Assembly: GCA_028695145.1 (NCBI GenBank)
Contig: JAQVJP010000007.1
Span: 1-47,175 of the forward strand
Direction of reading: 5' to 3'
Source of the DNA: Eubacteriales bacterium
Lineage (GTDB): Bacteria; Bacillota; Clostridia; Saccharofermentanales; UBA5734
Length of the DNA: 47,175 nucleotides
Positions 18,175-27,698 of the stretch are shown one piece after another (within the stretch, counting starts at the first letter, position 1; every line of letters starts with the position of its first letter). A program made the position numbers and the translations under genes. Below the pieces are notes generated by a model that made no database searches, was not told the DNA's origin, and saw nothing but the letters and a program-made list of their open reading frames with translations.

Positions 18175-19548
18175 ATGGCTAAGGAATATCGTACAATCGA
18201 AGAAGTCGCCGGTCCGCTGATGCTTGTTCAGCAGGTCAGTGATGTAAAATATGATGAACTTGGCGAAATCGAACTGCCAAATGGCGAAATAAGACGCTGT
18301 AAGGTTCTTGAGGTTAACGGGACGGACGCTCTGGTTCAGTTGTTTGAGAGTTCGCTTGGTATCAATGTTGAGCAGAGTAAGGTTCGTTTCCTTGGCAAGG
18401 GTCTTGAACTGGCGGTTTCACCTGATATTCTCGGCAGAGTTTTTGATGGTATGGGTCATCCAATCGATGGCGGACCAGAAATCATCCCTACAAGAATGAT
18501 GGATATCAATGGTCAACCTATGAACCCTGCTGCCCGTGATTATCCAAATGAGTTTATTCAAACCGGTATTTCCGCTATTGATGGACTTAATACCCTCGTA
18601 AGAGGCCAGAAACTGCCGATTTTTACCGGTTCAGGTATGCCTCATGCTCAACTTGCAGCTCAGATCGCCAGACAAGCCAAGGTTCGAGACGGATCAGGCA
18701 AATTTGCTGTTGTTTTCGCAGCGATGGGTATAACATTTGAAGAAGCCGATTATTTTGTCAGTGATTTTCGTCGTACAGGCGCAATTGATCGAACTGTCAT
18801 GTTCATGAATCTGGCCAATGATCCGGCTATTGAGCGTATTTCTACACCACGAATGGCTCTATCAGCAGCTGAGTATCTTGCTTTTGAGCTTGATATGCAT
18901 GTTCTAGTTATAATGACAGACATTACTTACTACGCGGAGGCTCTGCGAGAAGTATCGGCAGCTCGAAAAGAAGTACCGGGACGCCGGGGTTATCCAGGAT
19001 ATTTGTATACGGACCTGGCAACCATGTATGAGAGAGCCGGCAGACAGGAAGGCAAAGATGGTTCAATAACACTTGTTCCGATATTGACCATGCCTGACGA
19101 TGATAAGACGCATCCGATTCCTGATCTCACCGGTTATATAACTGAGGGCCAGATTGTTCTGTCTCGTGAGTTGTATAGACGCGGAATCAGGCCGCCAATT
19201 GATGTTATGCCTTCATTGTCGAGACTTAAGGATAAGGGTATCGGTGCCGGTAAGACCAGAGCTGATCACGCAAATACCATGAATCAGTTGTTTGCTGCTT
19301 ATTCACGCGGTAAAGACGCAAAAGAACTGCAAGTTATTCTTGGTGAAGACGCTCTCTCGGAAGTTGATCTGATATATGCTGAATTTGCGGATGCTTTTGA
19401 ATCAAAGTATATTTCACAAGGTTTTGAAACCGACAGAACAATTATCGAGACACTGGAAACCGGATGGAAGCTGTTATCAATGCTTCCGCGAACAGAACTG
19501 AAACGAATAAAGGAAGAATTCATTGATCAATATTACGGGAAGGACTAA
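18175..19548 (+). CDS. ntpB: V-type ATP synthase subunit B
   Basis: The 457-residue non-catalytic nucleotide-site subunit alternating with A in the head. It lacks a canonical P-loop, having [19 protein letters not shown] in that place, as expected for B subunits. [35 protein letters not shown] and [13 protein letters not shown] are family motifs. GGGGGTG lies before the ATG, and only 3 bases separate it from subunit A, so A and B are likely made in equal amounts. Confidence 0.96.
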   Translation: MAKEYRTIEEVAGPLMLVQQVSDVKYDELGEIELPNGEIRRCKVLEVNGTDALVQLFESSLGINVEQSKVRFLGKGLELAVSPDILGRVFDGMGHPIDGGPEIIPTRMMDINGQPMNPAARDYPNEFIQTGISAIDGLNTLVRGQKLPIFTGSGMPHAQLAAQIARQAKVRDGSGKFAVVFAAMGITFEEADYFVSDFRRTGAIDRTVMFMNLANDPAIERISTPRMALSAAEYLAFELDMHVLVIMTDITYYAEALREVSAARKEVPGRRGYPGYLYTDLATMYERAGRQEGKDGSITLVPILTMPDDDKTHPIPDLTGYITEGQIVLSRELYRRGIRPPIDVMPSLSRLKDKGIGAGKTRADHANTMNQLFAAYSRGKDAKELQVILGEDALSEVDLIYAEFADAFESKYISQGFETDRTIIETLETGWKLLSMLPRTELKRIKEEFIDQYYGKD

Positions 19549-19553
19549 GCAAG

Positions 19554-20234
19554 ATGGCAAACCGTCAAGTTAATCCAAACCGCATGGAACTGATGCGGCT
19601 GAAAAAACAGCTGGTGACAGCAAGGCGCGGTCATAAAATGCTCAAGGACAAGAGAGATGAGCTTATGCGCCAGTTCCTTGATATTGTTAAGGCTAATCAG
19701 GTTCTGAGACAGCGTACGGAACAACTACTTGCGGGAGCAAATAGAGATATGGTTCTTGCTCGTGCTGTTCTTGATCCAGCCGTTCTTGAAGCGGCGCTTA
19801 TGTCCGGGCGGGAAAATCTCTCTTTGGATATAGATACGAAGAATATTATGAGTGTAAAAGTACCGATATTCTCAGCGGAATTTGAAATGAGCGGCCTGCG
19901 TGAGAACTTGCCGTATGGTATGGCTTCGACCGGTGGTGAACTTGATCAGGCTATCATAGCTCTCAAGGAAGCTCTGCCGGTTATGATTGAGTTGGCAGAA
20001 ACTGAAAAAACCGCACAACTTCTGGCTGATGAAATTGAAAAGACCAGAAGGAGAGTTAACTCTCTGGAATATGTTCTTATCCCGGAGCTGCAAGCAACAA
20101 TTCGTTCTATAACTATGAAAATGGATGAGAATGAGCGAGGAAATCTGACCAGACTTATGAAAGTCAAGGATATGATTGTCAATCAGGCTCTGGAAAAAGC
20201 AAGAGCACGCGATGCAGCCGCGGATGTTCAATAG
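19554..20234 (+). CDS. ntpD: V-type ATP synthase subunit D (central rotor shaft)
   Basis: A 226-residue shaft protein of two long helices in a coiled coil. It starts MANRQVNPNRMELMRLKKQL and has GHKMLKDKRDELMRQF, the best conserved segment of the family, while RRRVNSLEYVLIPEL marks the C-terminal helix. It is the last gene of the operon, 5 bases after subunit B, and a terminator follows about 50 bases later. Confidence 0.95.
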   Translation: MANRQVNPNRMELMRLKKQLVTARRGHKMLKDKRDELMRQFLDIVKANQVLRQRTEQLLAGANRDMVLARAVLDPAVLEAALMSGRENLSLDIDTKNIMSVKVPIFSAEFEMSGLRENLPYGMASTGGELDQAIIALKEALPVMIELAETEKTAQLLADEIEKTRRRVNSLEYVLIPELQATIRSITMKMDENERGNLTRLMKVKDMIVNQALEKARARDAAADVQ

Positions 20235-20283
20235 CTCGAATCAGCAGATATTGTTTCTGCGGTTCAGCCGGTAAAGTAATTTT

Positions 20284-20323
20284 AGCTGTTCATGCAGGGT
20301 TATCTGACATGAGCAGCTTTTTT
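20284..20323 (+). terminator. Rho-independent terminator after the V-ATPase operon
   Basis: AGCTGTTCATG (20284-20294) pairs with CATGAGCAGCT (20308-20318) over 11 bases with one G-T wobble, followed by six T residues. It separates the V-ATPase operon from the his promoter. Confidence 0.88.
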
Positions 20324-20324
20324 A

Positions 20325-20352
20325 TTGACACGAAAAGAAAACATGATATAAT
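20325..20352 (+). promoter_or_regulatory. Near-perfect sigma-A promoter of the his operon
   Basis: TTGACA (20325-20330) and TATAAT (20347-20352) are both perfect consensus boxes with a 16-base spacer. The -35 box begins within the last Ts of the terminator. Transcription should start near 20359, giving a leader of about 77 bases, too short for a T-box. Confidence 0.88.
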
Positions 20353-20361
20353 AGCAAAAGT

Positions 20362-20395
20362 ACTTTATCGCTTTATCGCTTTAATTAGGTAAAGT
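20362..20395 (+). promoter_or_regulatory. Tandem octamers just downstream of the his start site, possible operator
   Basis: CTTTATCG, CTTTATCG and CTTTAATT occur head to tail at 20363-20386, directly after the expected +1. ACTTTA (20362-20367) is also inverted as TAAAGT (20390-20395), which could form a hairpin enclosing the repeats. A repressor site or a leader RNA element would both fit. No known motif is recognised. Confidence 0.4.
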
Positions 20396-20435
20396 GTGAC
20401 GTGTTTCAGGATAGTTAGTTTGAGGGAGGTACAAT

Positions 20436-21701
20436 ATGGGACAATGGCAATTTCACACACCTGAAGGGGTAATGGATTATTTACCAGAGGAGTGTTCTCT
20501 CAAGCGTCGACTTGAAAACAAGTTGAGATCAGTTTTTAATGGTCGAGGCTATGATGAAATCGAGACTCCGGGAATTGAGTTTTACGATGTTTATGCAGGC
20601 TCTGAAGAATTTACTCCTCAGGAGACCTTGTTTAAATTCTTCGACCACAAAGGTAGGATTCTCTGTCTGCGATATGATGGGACCGTTCCTGCGGCAAGAA
20701 TAGCAGCAACAATATGTCGCGATGTGAAACCACCACTGCGGTTTTCTTATCTTGGAAACATGTATAGATTCAATGAAGCAGGTGGTGGCAGACAGCGTGA
20801 GTTCACGCAAGGTGGCCTTGAGCTTATGGGTCTGGATACACCAGAAGCTGATGCTGAGATGATTGCAGCTGCTATCGAGTCTGCTCGCGAACTGGGAATT
20901 GAAGATCTTCAGGTTTCAGTAGGTCAGGTCAGCTTTTTTAAAGGACTAATTGAAAAATGGTCACTTGATGACGCTGCTGCCTGCCAACTTCAGCAAATGA
21001 TTGATACCAGAGAAACAGTTGCTCTTGATGAGCTTGTCAGGCAGTTTGGCTTAAGTGACACAGATCAGAAAATTCTTGAGTTGATGATGAATAACGATGG
21101 CAGTACGACAGTAATTGACAGTTTGCTGGCAATTGTTGATTATGAGCCATGTTCAGATGCTCTTAATAATTTAAAATCAGTTCTCTCAGTGCTTGAGGAT
21201 TATGAACTCATGTCGTATATATCTATAGATTTGGGTATGCTTCAGAGCATTAATTACTATACCGGCATAATTTTCAAAGGATTCACTTATGGACTTGGAT
21301 TCCCCTTGTTTAGTGGTGGCCGTTATAATGGAGCTGTTGCCGCGTTTGGACGTGATTTATCGGCAACAGGTTTCTCCATTGGTATAAATTTTGTGATGAC
21401 AGCTCTCAGGAGACAAGGTCTGATAGAACAACGTAAGCAGGATATTGTCAGACTGTTATATCCTGACAATTTGCGAAAAGCTGCTTATACAGCTGCGGAT
21501 AGATGGCGCAGAGATGGTTTCAGAATAGTATGTGAAAAAATATCATCTGAGAATAATATATTTCCTAAAAACGAGGGTATAGTATCAGATACATCAGCGG
21601 AAAGTCTGGAGTCAGCTTTTGCCGGTATCGAAAATTTTGAGTCGGTTATCGTAATTATGGAGAAGCAGGACAAAATCAGAATCTACTGCAAGGAGTGTTG
21701 A
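20436..21701 (+). CDS. hisZ: ATP phosphoribosyltransferase regulatory subunit HisZ
   Basis: A 421-residue paralogue of histidyl-tRNA synthetase that lacks tRNA-charging function and activates the short HisG. It has the class II core: TPEGVMDYLPEE at the N-terminus, RYDGTVPAARI, YRFNEAGGGRQREFTQGGLE and the C-terminal YYTGIIFKGFTYGLG with FSGGRYNG. It lacks the long anticodon-binding domain of true HisRS. Its place directly before a 214-residue HisG supports HisZ over HisS. GGGAGG precedes the ATG. Confidence 0.94.
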   Translation: MGQWQFHTPEGVMDYLPEECSLKRRLENKLRSVFNGRGYDEIETPGIEFYDVYAGSEEFTPQETLFKFFDHKGRILCLRYDGTVPAARIAATICRDVKPPLRFSYLGNMYRFNEAGGGRQREFTQGGLELMGLDTPEADAEMIAAAIESARELGIEDLQVSVGQVSFFKGLIEKWSLDDAAACQLQQMIDTRETVALDELVRQFGLSDTDQKILELMMNNDGSTTVIDSLLAIVDYEPCSDALNNLKSVLSVLEDYELMSYISIDLGMLQSINYYTGIIFKGFTYGLGFPLFSGGRYNGAVAAFGRDLSATGFSIGINFVMTALRRQGLIEQRKQDIVRLLYPDNLRKAAYTAADRWRRDGFRIVCEKISSENNIFPKNEGIVSDTSAESLESAFAGIENFESVIVIMEKQDKIRIYCKEC

Positions 21702-21704
21702 GCG

Positions 21705-22349
21705 ATGAAAAATACACTTACAATAGCTTTGTCAAAAGGTCGTTTGGCTGAACAGGCGATAGAATTACTTGAACGTGCCGGTTATAACTGTGACGCAGCG
21801 AAAATCAAGACGCGTAAACTCATACTTGAAGATGAGATTAGTGGAATGAGGTTTATTATGGCTAAGCCGGCTGATGTGCCTACCTATGTTGAGTATGGTG
21901 CCGCTGACATAGGTGTAGTTGGCAAGGATACTCTTCTTGAGGAAGGTCGACAGCTCTATGAGGTGATTGATCTTGGTTTTGGAGCTTGTAGTATGTGTGT
22001 GTGTGGTCCGGCTGATCTTGCCGGACGTCTTGATCAGATCGCGAATAAACGCATAGGCACAAAATATCCGCAGATTGCCCGCGATTATTTTGAAATTAAG
22101 AAGCGCGAGAGTGTTGAAATTATTAAACTCAATGGTTCTGTTGAGCTCGCACCGCTGATTGGCCTTGCGGACGTGATTGTTGACATCGTTGAGAGTGGAC
22201 GTACTCTTGAAGAAAATGGACTGACTGTACTTGAGACTATCGCGCCGATAAGCGCGCGTATGGTTGTGAACAGAGTAAGCATGAAGATGAAGGCAGATAG
22301 TATTAATCCACTAATTCAAGCTGTCAAAAATCAGCTTGCGGAGGGCTGA
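21705..22349 (+). CDS. hisG: ATP phosphoribosyltransferase, short form
   Basis: Joins ATP and PRPP in the first step of histidine synthesis. At 214 residues it is the short form that lacks the C-terminal histidine-binding domain, so both activity and feedback control depend on HisZ in the complex. [28 protein letters not shown] and [14 protein letters not shown] (PRPP site) are conserved. AAGGAG precedes the ATG, 3 bases after hisZ. Confidence 0.96.
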   Translation: MKNTLTIALSKGRLAEQAIELLERAGYNCDAAKIKTRKLILEDEISGMRFIMAKPADVPTYVEYGAADIGVVGKDTLLEEGRQLYEVIDLGFGACSMCVCGPADLAGRLDQIANKRIGTKYPQIARDYFEIKKRESVEIIKLNGSVELAPLIGLADVIVDIVESGRTLEENGLTVLETIAPISARMVVNRVSMKMKADSINPLIQAVKNQLAEG

Positions 22350-22352
22350 CAG

Positions 22353-23678
22353 ATGAGTAATTTGTTAAGAATTATCCGAACTGATCGTGGTGAGTTAAGT
22401 GAAATGGTTCGCCGCCTCGGACTGCGCGGTAAGATGGATCTTAAACCTGTAATAGAATCTGTTGAGAATATTCTCTCTGCGGTAAGAGAGCAGGGCGATC
22501 AGGCTCTGATCAATTATACTGAACAGTTTGATCATGTGCGTTTGAGTTCTCAGCGAATTCGTGTAAGTGAGAAGGAAATCGGTGAGGCTTTGAATCAGGT
22601 TGACATCAGCCTGATAACGATTCTGCGCAAGGCCGCGGCTAATATCAGAGAGTTTCATGAGGCACAAATACCTGATGATGTTTATCTTCAAACAGCCGGA
22701 GGTGGCAGCACAGCGCTGTTACACCGGCCTCTTGATCTGGCCGGATTATATGTTCCGGGAGGCAGCGCGCCGTTGCCATCTTCTGTGCTTATGAATGCGA
22801 TACCGGCAAAAGCAGCCGGAGTGCGCCGGCTGCTTTTGTGCACTCCTCCGCGCGCGGACGGAACTGTAAATCCGGTGATCCTTGCGGCCGCTTCAATCGC
22901 TGGGGTAGATGAGATTTATCGGATAGGCGGGGCACAGGCGATAGCGGCGATGGCTTATGGTACACAGTCCATACCGGCTGTCGATAAAATTTGCGGACCA
23001 GGCAATATTTATGTAAATACAGCTAAAAGGCTTGTCTATGGACAATGTGATATTGATATGTTCGCCGGACCAAGTGAAATTCTCGTCATAGCTGACGACA
23101 GCGCTCGCCCTGATTATGTGGCAGCTGATATGTTGTCACAAGCAGAACACGATCCTCTGGCATCGAGCCTTCTGCTTACAGATAATGCCGAGCTTGCTGA
23201 GAAGGTTGCTGTGGAAATTGAAGCGCGGACAGCAAAAATGCCCCGCCGGGACATAATTGAAAAATCACTCGGCAACTACGGTGCAGCGTTGATAGTGCCT
23301 GATATTGAAACCGCCGTTGCTTTTGCCAATGAGCTGGCACCGGAGCACCTCGAACTGTGTGTCAGAGATCCACAGCCTTTGATCAGTAAAATCAGGCATG
23401 CGGGAGCGATTTTTGTTGGTCAACACAGCCCAGAACCGTTGGGAGATTATTTTGCCGGACCAAACCATGTTTTACCGACAAGCGGTACAGCCAGATTTTT
23501 CTCGCCTCTTAATACAAATGATTTTATTAAAAAAACAAGTCTGATTAATTATACTCAGGAAGATCTGGCCGGATGCTGGCAGGATATCGCTGCTTTTGCT
23601 GATTCGGAGCAGCTGCCGGCACATGCTGACGCGATTAGAGTTCGTTTCGATGATGATAGATATGGTAATCGTGGATAA
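22353..23678 (+). CDS. hisD: Histidinol dehydrogenase
   Basis: Catalyses the last two oxidations from histidinol to histidine with NAD+ and zinc. The 441 residues match the family. Motifs include LYVPGGSAPLPSSVLMNAIP, IYRIGGAQAIAAMAYG, KICGPGNIYVNTAKR, FAGPSEILVIAD, SQAEHDP and APEHLEL. GCGGAGGG lies before the ATG. It follows hisG by 3 bases. Confidence 0.97.
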   Translation: MSNLLRIIRTDRGELSEMVRRLGLRGKMDLKPVIESVENILSAVREQGDQALINYTEQFDHVRLSSQRIRVSEKEIGEALNQVDISLITILRKAAANIREFHEAQIPDDVYLQTAGGGSTALLHRPLDLAGLYVPGGSAPLPSSVLMNAIPAKAAGVRRLLLCTPPRADGTVNPVILAAASIAGVDEIYRIGGAQAIAAMAYGTQSIPAVDKICGPGNIYVNTAKRLVYGQCDIDMFAGPSEILVIADDSARPDYVAADMLSQAEHDPLASSLLLTDNAELAEKVAVEIEARTAKMPRRDIIEKSLGNYGAALIVPDIETAVAFANELAPEHLELCVRDPQPLISKIRHAGAIFVGQHSPEPLGDYFAGPNHVLPTSGTARFFSPLNTNDFIKKTSLINYTQEDLAGCWQDIAAFADSEQLPAHADAIRVRFDDDRYGNRG

Positions 23679-23713
23679 GTCTGAAAAACGCGGTGAGGAG
23701 ATTTGATTTAGAT

Positions 23714-24820
23714 ATGGAAGAAAATTTTGGGAAAATGGAGAAATCAGCCGAGAGATTTTGGAATCGTAAAACAGCTTCATTGATTCCTTATGTTCCAGGT
23801 GAACAGCCAAGAGGCGAGAAATTGATCAAACTAAATACGAACGAAAACCCGTACCCGCCTGCACCGGAAGTAATAGAAGCGATTAGAAAATTTGACTATA
23901 ATAGGTTGAGATTATACCCTGATCCAGCGGTAACAGATTTTCGTCAGGCTGTTGCTGAATACTTCGGTATTGAGAAATCAATGGTTTTTGCCGGTAATGG
24001 TTCTGATGAAGTGCTGGCGTTTGCATTTCAGGCTTTTTTTGAACCTGATGGACGCCAGGTTAATTTCCCAGATATCAGTTATAGCTTCTATCCGGTATAT
24101 GCTCGTTTCTATGAGCTTAACTGGAAGGCGATTCCAGTTGATTCTGATTATCGCATTGTAGTTGATGATTATTGTCGAGCAGGACATGATGTTGTTATTG
24201 CTAATCCTAACGCTCCTACAGGTATAGCTCTGACGTTGGAAGAGATTGAGAGAATTGTAGCCGCTGATTGTGATCGCCTGGTAATAATTGATGAGGCTTA
24301 TGTTGATTTTGGGGCTGAATCAGCGGCCGCGCTCCTGAGTAAATACGACAATCTGCTGGTAATACAGACCTTGTCAAAATCACGCTCACTGGCAGGCATA
24401 AGAGTTGGTTTCGCAATAGGTTCAGCTGCTCTTATCGCCGGACTCGAGCGTGTCAGAGATTCCATTAATTCCTATACTGTAGATATGCTGGCTCAGACCG
24501 CTGCCACCGCTGCTGTTCGTTCAGGCAGATATTTTGAAAAAACCAGACAGAAAATAATGATGGTTAGAGAAGAAACCGCTGAACGTCTTACAGGTCTTGG
24601 TTTGAAAGTTTTGCCTTCAAGCGCGAATTTTATATTTGCCGCTCACCCACAGATTGCTGGCTCGGAATTAGCGCTGATGCTGCGGCAAAAAGGTGTTCTG
24701 GTAAGGCATTTTAAGCATGAACGTATTGATCAGTACCTGCGAATCAGCATTGGTACACAAGAAGAAATGAATATACTGATTGACAGACTTGCAGAAATCC
24801 TTGATTATAATAGAGTTTAG
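23714..24820 (+). CDS. hisC: Histidinol-phosphate aminotransferase
   Basis: Transfers an amino group from glutamate to imidazole acetol phosphate using PLP. From ATG 23714 it is 368 residues. LNTNENPYPP at the N-terminus, GNGSDEV, ANPNAPTG, IIDEAYVDF and TLSKSRSLAGIRVGF with the PLP lysine are class I/II aminotransferase motifs in their HisC form. The upstream GTG at 23693 lies within the likely ribosome site (GAGGAG at 23695-23700) and is rejected; the 13-base spacing to 23714 is a little long. Confidence 0.94.
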   Translation: MEENFGKMEKSAERFWNRKTASLIPYVPGEQPRGEKLIKLNTNENPYPPAPEVIEAIRKFDYNRLRLYPDPAVTDFRQAVAEYFGIEKSMVFAGNGSDEVLAFAFQAFFEPDGRQVNFPDISYSFYPVYARFYELNWKAIPVDSDYRIVVDDYCRAGHDVVIANPNAPTGIALTLEEIERIVAADCDRLVIIDEAYVDFGAESAAALLSKYDNLLVIQTLSKSRSLAGIRVGFAIGSAALIAGLERVRDSINSYTVDMLAQTAATAAVRSGRYFEKTRQKIMMVREETAERLTGLGLKVLPSSANFIFAAHPQIAGSELALMLRQKGVLVRHFKHERIDQYLRISIGTQEEMNILIDRLAEILDYNRV

Positions 24821-24876
24821 AGACACTCTGTTCGATAGGCTCTTTTGCCGGTGTTCAATTTTAACAGGAGGTTGTT

Positions 24877-25464
24877 ATGCGAAAAGCGGAGCTAAGTCGC
24901 ACCACTCAGGAGACAAAAATTGAGGCTTCTTTGCAGATTGATGGCAGTGGCAAGTCAGATATTGCCACCGGCATTGGATTTCTTGATCACATGCTGACTC
25001 TATTAGCTCGTCATAGCGGGTTTGACTTGACGGTAAAAGTTGAAGGTGACCTCTATGTCGACGGTCATCATTCAGCTGAAGATACGGGAATAGTTCTTGG
25101 ACAGATTCTGGCCAGAGCTGTGGGTGATAAACGTGGCATAGAAAGATATGGGCACGCTGTAGTTCCGATGGATGAGGCACTGCTGGAAGCAGTTATAGAT
25201 TTATCAGGAAGACCGTTTCTTGTATTTGATGCTGAGTTTAATTCGCCTGCAATCGGCGATTTTGATACACAGCTTACAGAGGAATTTTTTCGTGCACTGG
25301 CCTATAATGCCGGTATGACTTTGCATCTGAACTGTCGTTATGGCAAGAATGACCACCATAAAGTAGAAGGATTGTTCAAGGCTTTTGCCAGAGCATTGCG
25401 TACTGCGGTGAGAATAGACCCTGACCGCGCAGATCAGATACCCAGTACCAAAGGTGTTTTATAA
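24877..25464 (+). CDS. hisB: Imidazoleglycerol-phosphate dehydratase, single-function
   Basis: Dehydrates imidazoleglycerol phosphate using manganese. At 195 residues it has only the dehydratase, with metal-binding motifs FLDHMLTLLARH, DGHHSAEDTG and KNDHHKVEGLFKAFARAL. The N-terminal histidinol-phosphate phosphatase of enterobacterial HisB is absent. AGGAGG precedes the ATG after a 56-base gap. Confidence 0.96.
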   Translation: MRKAELSRTTQETKIEASLQIDGSGKSDIATGIGFLDHMLTLLARHSGFDLTVKVEGDLYVDGHHSAEDTGIVLGQILARAVGDKRGIERYGHAVVPMDEALLEAVIDLSGRPFLVFDAEFNSPAIGDFDTQLTEEFFRALAYNAGMTLHLNCRYGKNDHHKVEGLFKAFARALRTAVRIDPDRADQIPSTKGVL

Positions 25465-25501
25465 GCATTAAATATATGGAGTTTTTTGGGAGGAAATATT
25501 T

Positions 25502-26386
25502 ATGCTGATTAATGATACGTCTTTTATTAAACTGCCGCTTTTTATCAAGGGCAAGGTAAGAAATGTTTATGATCTTGGAGATTCTCTGTTGATAGTTGTT
25601 ACGGACAGAATATCTGCTTTTGATGTTGTGTTTGATGAGCTCATCCCTGACAAAGGCGTAGTACTTAATAGTATCGCTGCCTTCTGGTTTGAATATACGA
25701 AAAATGTTATTCCTAATCATGTCATTTCTACAAATCCTTCGGAGTATCCACACGGTCTATCTGAATATTCAAAAGAACTGGCCGGACGTTCGATGCTGGT
25801 TAAAAAAATAGATATGCTTCCGGCAGAGTGTATTGTGCGTGGCTATCTTGAGGGCTCCGCACTTAAGGAATACCGGAAAGATGGAACCGTGAGCGGTGTG
25901 AAACTACCTGAAGGACTCAAGCAGGGCGATCGTTTGCCTGAGCCAATGTTTACCCCATCAACGAAGGCTGATGAGGGTCATGATATCAATATAACATATG
26001 AAGAATTGGCGGACTTGATTGGTGAAGATATGGCCTCTCAGCTGCGAAACAGAAGCCTTGAGTTATATAACTGCGCCGCAAAATATGCTGAGAGCAAAGG
26101 TATAATTCTGGCAGACACCAAGTTTGAGTTTGGTGTTAGTGACGGACAGCTTGTGGTTGCTGATGAAATATTTACTCCTGATTCCTCAAGATTCTGGGAG
26201 AAGTCCGATTGGCAGCCTGGCCGTGCTCAGAAGAGCTTCGATAAACAGTACCTGCGTGAATGGCTGGAAACGCTTGATTGGGATAAAACCCCGCCAGCAC
26301 CGGCATTACCACAGGAAGTAATTGAGAAAACAGCAGCTAAGTATAGAGAAGCTTATGAACGGCTTACAGGTAGAAAAATCGGATGA
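25502..26386 (+). CDS. purC: SAICAR synthetase (purine synthesis) within the his operon
   Basis: Joins CAIR and aspartate to make SAICAR in de novo purine synthesis. The 294 residues are the longer form also seen in yeast and some bacteria. Evidence: KGKVRNVYDLGD at the ATP site, VTDRISAFDVV, ECIVRGYLEGSALKEY, PMFTPSTKADEGHD, LADTKFEFG and DEIFTPDSSRFW. GGGAGG precedes ATG 25502. Its stop overlaps the hisH start as ATGA, so the two are translated together. AICAR released by HisHF is the product that follows SAICAR in purine synthesis, giving a metabolic reason for the placement. Confidence 0.95.
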   Translation: MLINDTSFIKLPLFIKGKVRNVYDLGDSLLIVVTDRISAFDVVFDELIPDKGVVLNSIAAFWFEYTKNVIPNHVISTNPSEYPHGLSEYSKELAGRSMLVKKIDMLPAECIVRGYLEGSALKEYRKDGTVSGVKLPEGLKQGDRLPEPMFTPSTKADEGHDINITYEELADLIGEDMASQLRNRSLELYNCAAKYAESKGIILADTKFEFGVSDGQLVVADEIFTPDSSRFWEKSDWQPGRAQKSFDKQYLREWLETLDWDKTPPAPALPQEVIEKTAAKYREAYERLTGRKIG

Positions 26387-26988
26387 TAGCAATAGTCGAT
26401 TATGAAATGGGTAATCTTGGCAGTGTAGCACAGGCTCTTGCCTGGCTTGGTGCACCGGCGGTTGTAAGTTCTGAACCTGAGATAATCAGGCAGGCTGACG
26501 CGGTGATTTTGCCGGGTGTCGGCGCCATGGAATATGCTATGGAGCGTTTATGTTCCACTGGCATGGATCAGGCTGTAAAAGAAGCCGTAGAGTCCGGACG
26601 GCCTTTTTTGGGCATTTGTCTTGGTATGCAGCTGATGTTTGAAGCCAGTGAAGAGGGTGATGCTCGCGGTCTTGGTATTCTGGCGGGCAAGGTTCGTAAA
26701 TTTGCATCTGCACCGGGTTTAAAAATTCCTCATATGGGCTGGAACAGTCTTGATTATGTGGCAGATACTCATCTGTTGCAAGGTGCCTATTACTATTTTG
26801 TACATTCATATTATTGCGATCCTTCTGATAAAAACCAAATAGCGGCAGTAAGTAACCATGGTCAGGATTTCGCGGCATCTATTCGTTGTGACAATGTTTT
26901 ACTGACACAATTTCATCCTGAAAAGAGTGGTACCGCAGGTCTAAGGTTACTGAAATCATGGATTGATTTGGAGGTTTCAGGAAAATGA
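26383..26988 (+). CDS. hisH: Imidazole glycerol phosphate synthase, glutaminase subunit
   Basis: A class I glutamine amidotransferase of 201 residues that supplies ammonia to HisF. It starts MIAIVDYEMGNLGSV; the catalytic cysteine is in FLGICLGMQLMFE, and the His-Glu pair lies in LLTQFHPEKSG. The start overlaps purC by 4 bases and the stop overlaps hisA by 4. No strong ribosome site lies in front, consistent with coupling to purC. Confidence 0.96.
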   Translation: MIAIVDYEMGNLGSVAQALAWLGAPAVVSSEPEIIRQADAVILPGVGAMEYAMERLCSTGMDQAVKEAVESGRPFLGICLGMQLMFEASEEGDARGLGILAGKVRKFASAPGLKIPHMGWNSLDYVADTHLLQGAYYYFVHSYYCDPSDKNQIAAVSNHGQDFAASIRCDNVLLTQFHPEKSGTAGLRLLKSWIDLEVSGK

Positions 26989-27698
26989 TAATTTATCCGG
27001 CAATTGACCTTCTTGGAGGCCGCTGCGTGCGGCTTAAACAGGGTGACTACAATCAAGTCACAGTGTATAGCGAGGATCCTCTGGAAATGGCTCGCAGTTT
27101 TGCTGCGGCCGGGGCTGAATGGATACATATCGTCGATCTTGACGCTGCGAAAACAGGTGCGCCTGTACACGCTGATATTATTCGCAGGATCCGGCGGGAA
27201 ACGGGAATACGTGTACAAACAGGTGGAGGAATTCGTAATATGTCTCATCTTTCTACTTTGATTGATGAATATGACATAGATCGTGCAGTTCTTGGCACTG
27301 CCGCTGTTAACGATCGAGCTTTTACCACTGAAGCATTAAATAATTATAACGAGAAAATCGCAATTGGTATTGATGCCCGTTCAGGCGAGGTAAGTGTGTC
27401 CGGATGGACAAAAGGTAGTGGTATCAAGGCTTCTGAATTGGCTTTGAAGATGGCCGAAGCTGGTGCAAAAACAATTATTTTCACAGATATCGCCAGAGAT
27501 GGAATGCTAACCGGACCTGCGATTGAAAGCACAAGTGAGCTTGTTAAACTGACAGGTATAGATATAATCGCTTCTGGCGGTATAGGCAGCTATGCCGATA
27601 TTGAGGCCGTTCGAAGCAGCGGAGCCGCAGGTGTAATAGTTGGCAAAGCAATCTATGAAGGGAAGGTGAAACTTGAACAATGTTGGCCAAGAGAGTAA
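26985..27698 (+). CDS. hisA: ProFAR isomerase
   Basis: A 237-residue TIM barrel that isomerises ProFAR to [25 protein letters not shown] contains the first catalytic Asp; VQTGGGIRN and [14 protein letters not shown] contain the phosphate site and second Asp; [12 protein letters not shown] closes the barrel. Its ATG overlaps hisH by 4 bases, and its end overlaps hisF by 19. Confidence 0.96.
   Translation: MIIYPAIDLLGGRCVRLKQGDYNQVTVYSEDPLEMARSFAAAGAEWIHIVDLDAAKTGAPVHADIIRRIRRETGIRVQTGGGIRNMSHLSTLIDEYDIDRAVLGTAAVNDRAFTTEALNNYNEKIAIGIDARSGEVSVSGWTKGSGIKASELALKMAEAGAKTIIFTDIARDGMLTGPAIESTSELVKLTGIDIIASGGIGSYADIEAVRSSGAAGVIVGKAIYEGKVKLEQCWPRE

Noticed and set aside
20359-20435. T-box or histidine riboswitch before hisZ
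   Set aside because: The leader is only about 77 bases and has no T-box sequence or specifier stem.
20436-21701. Histidyl-tRNA synthetase
   Set aside because: The length of 421 could fit, but it lacks the anticodon-binding domain and precedes a short HisG, so HisZ is the better call.
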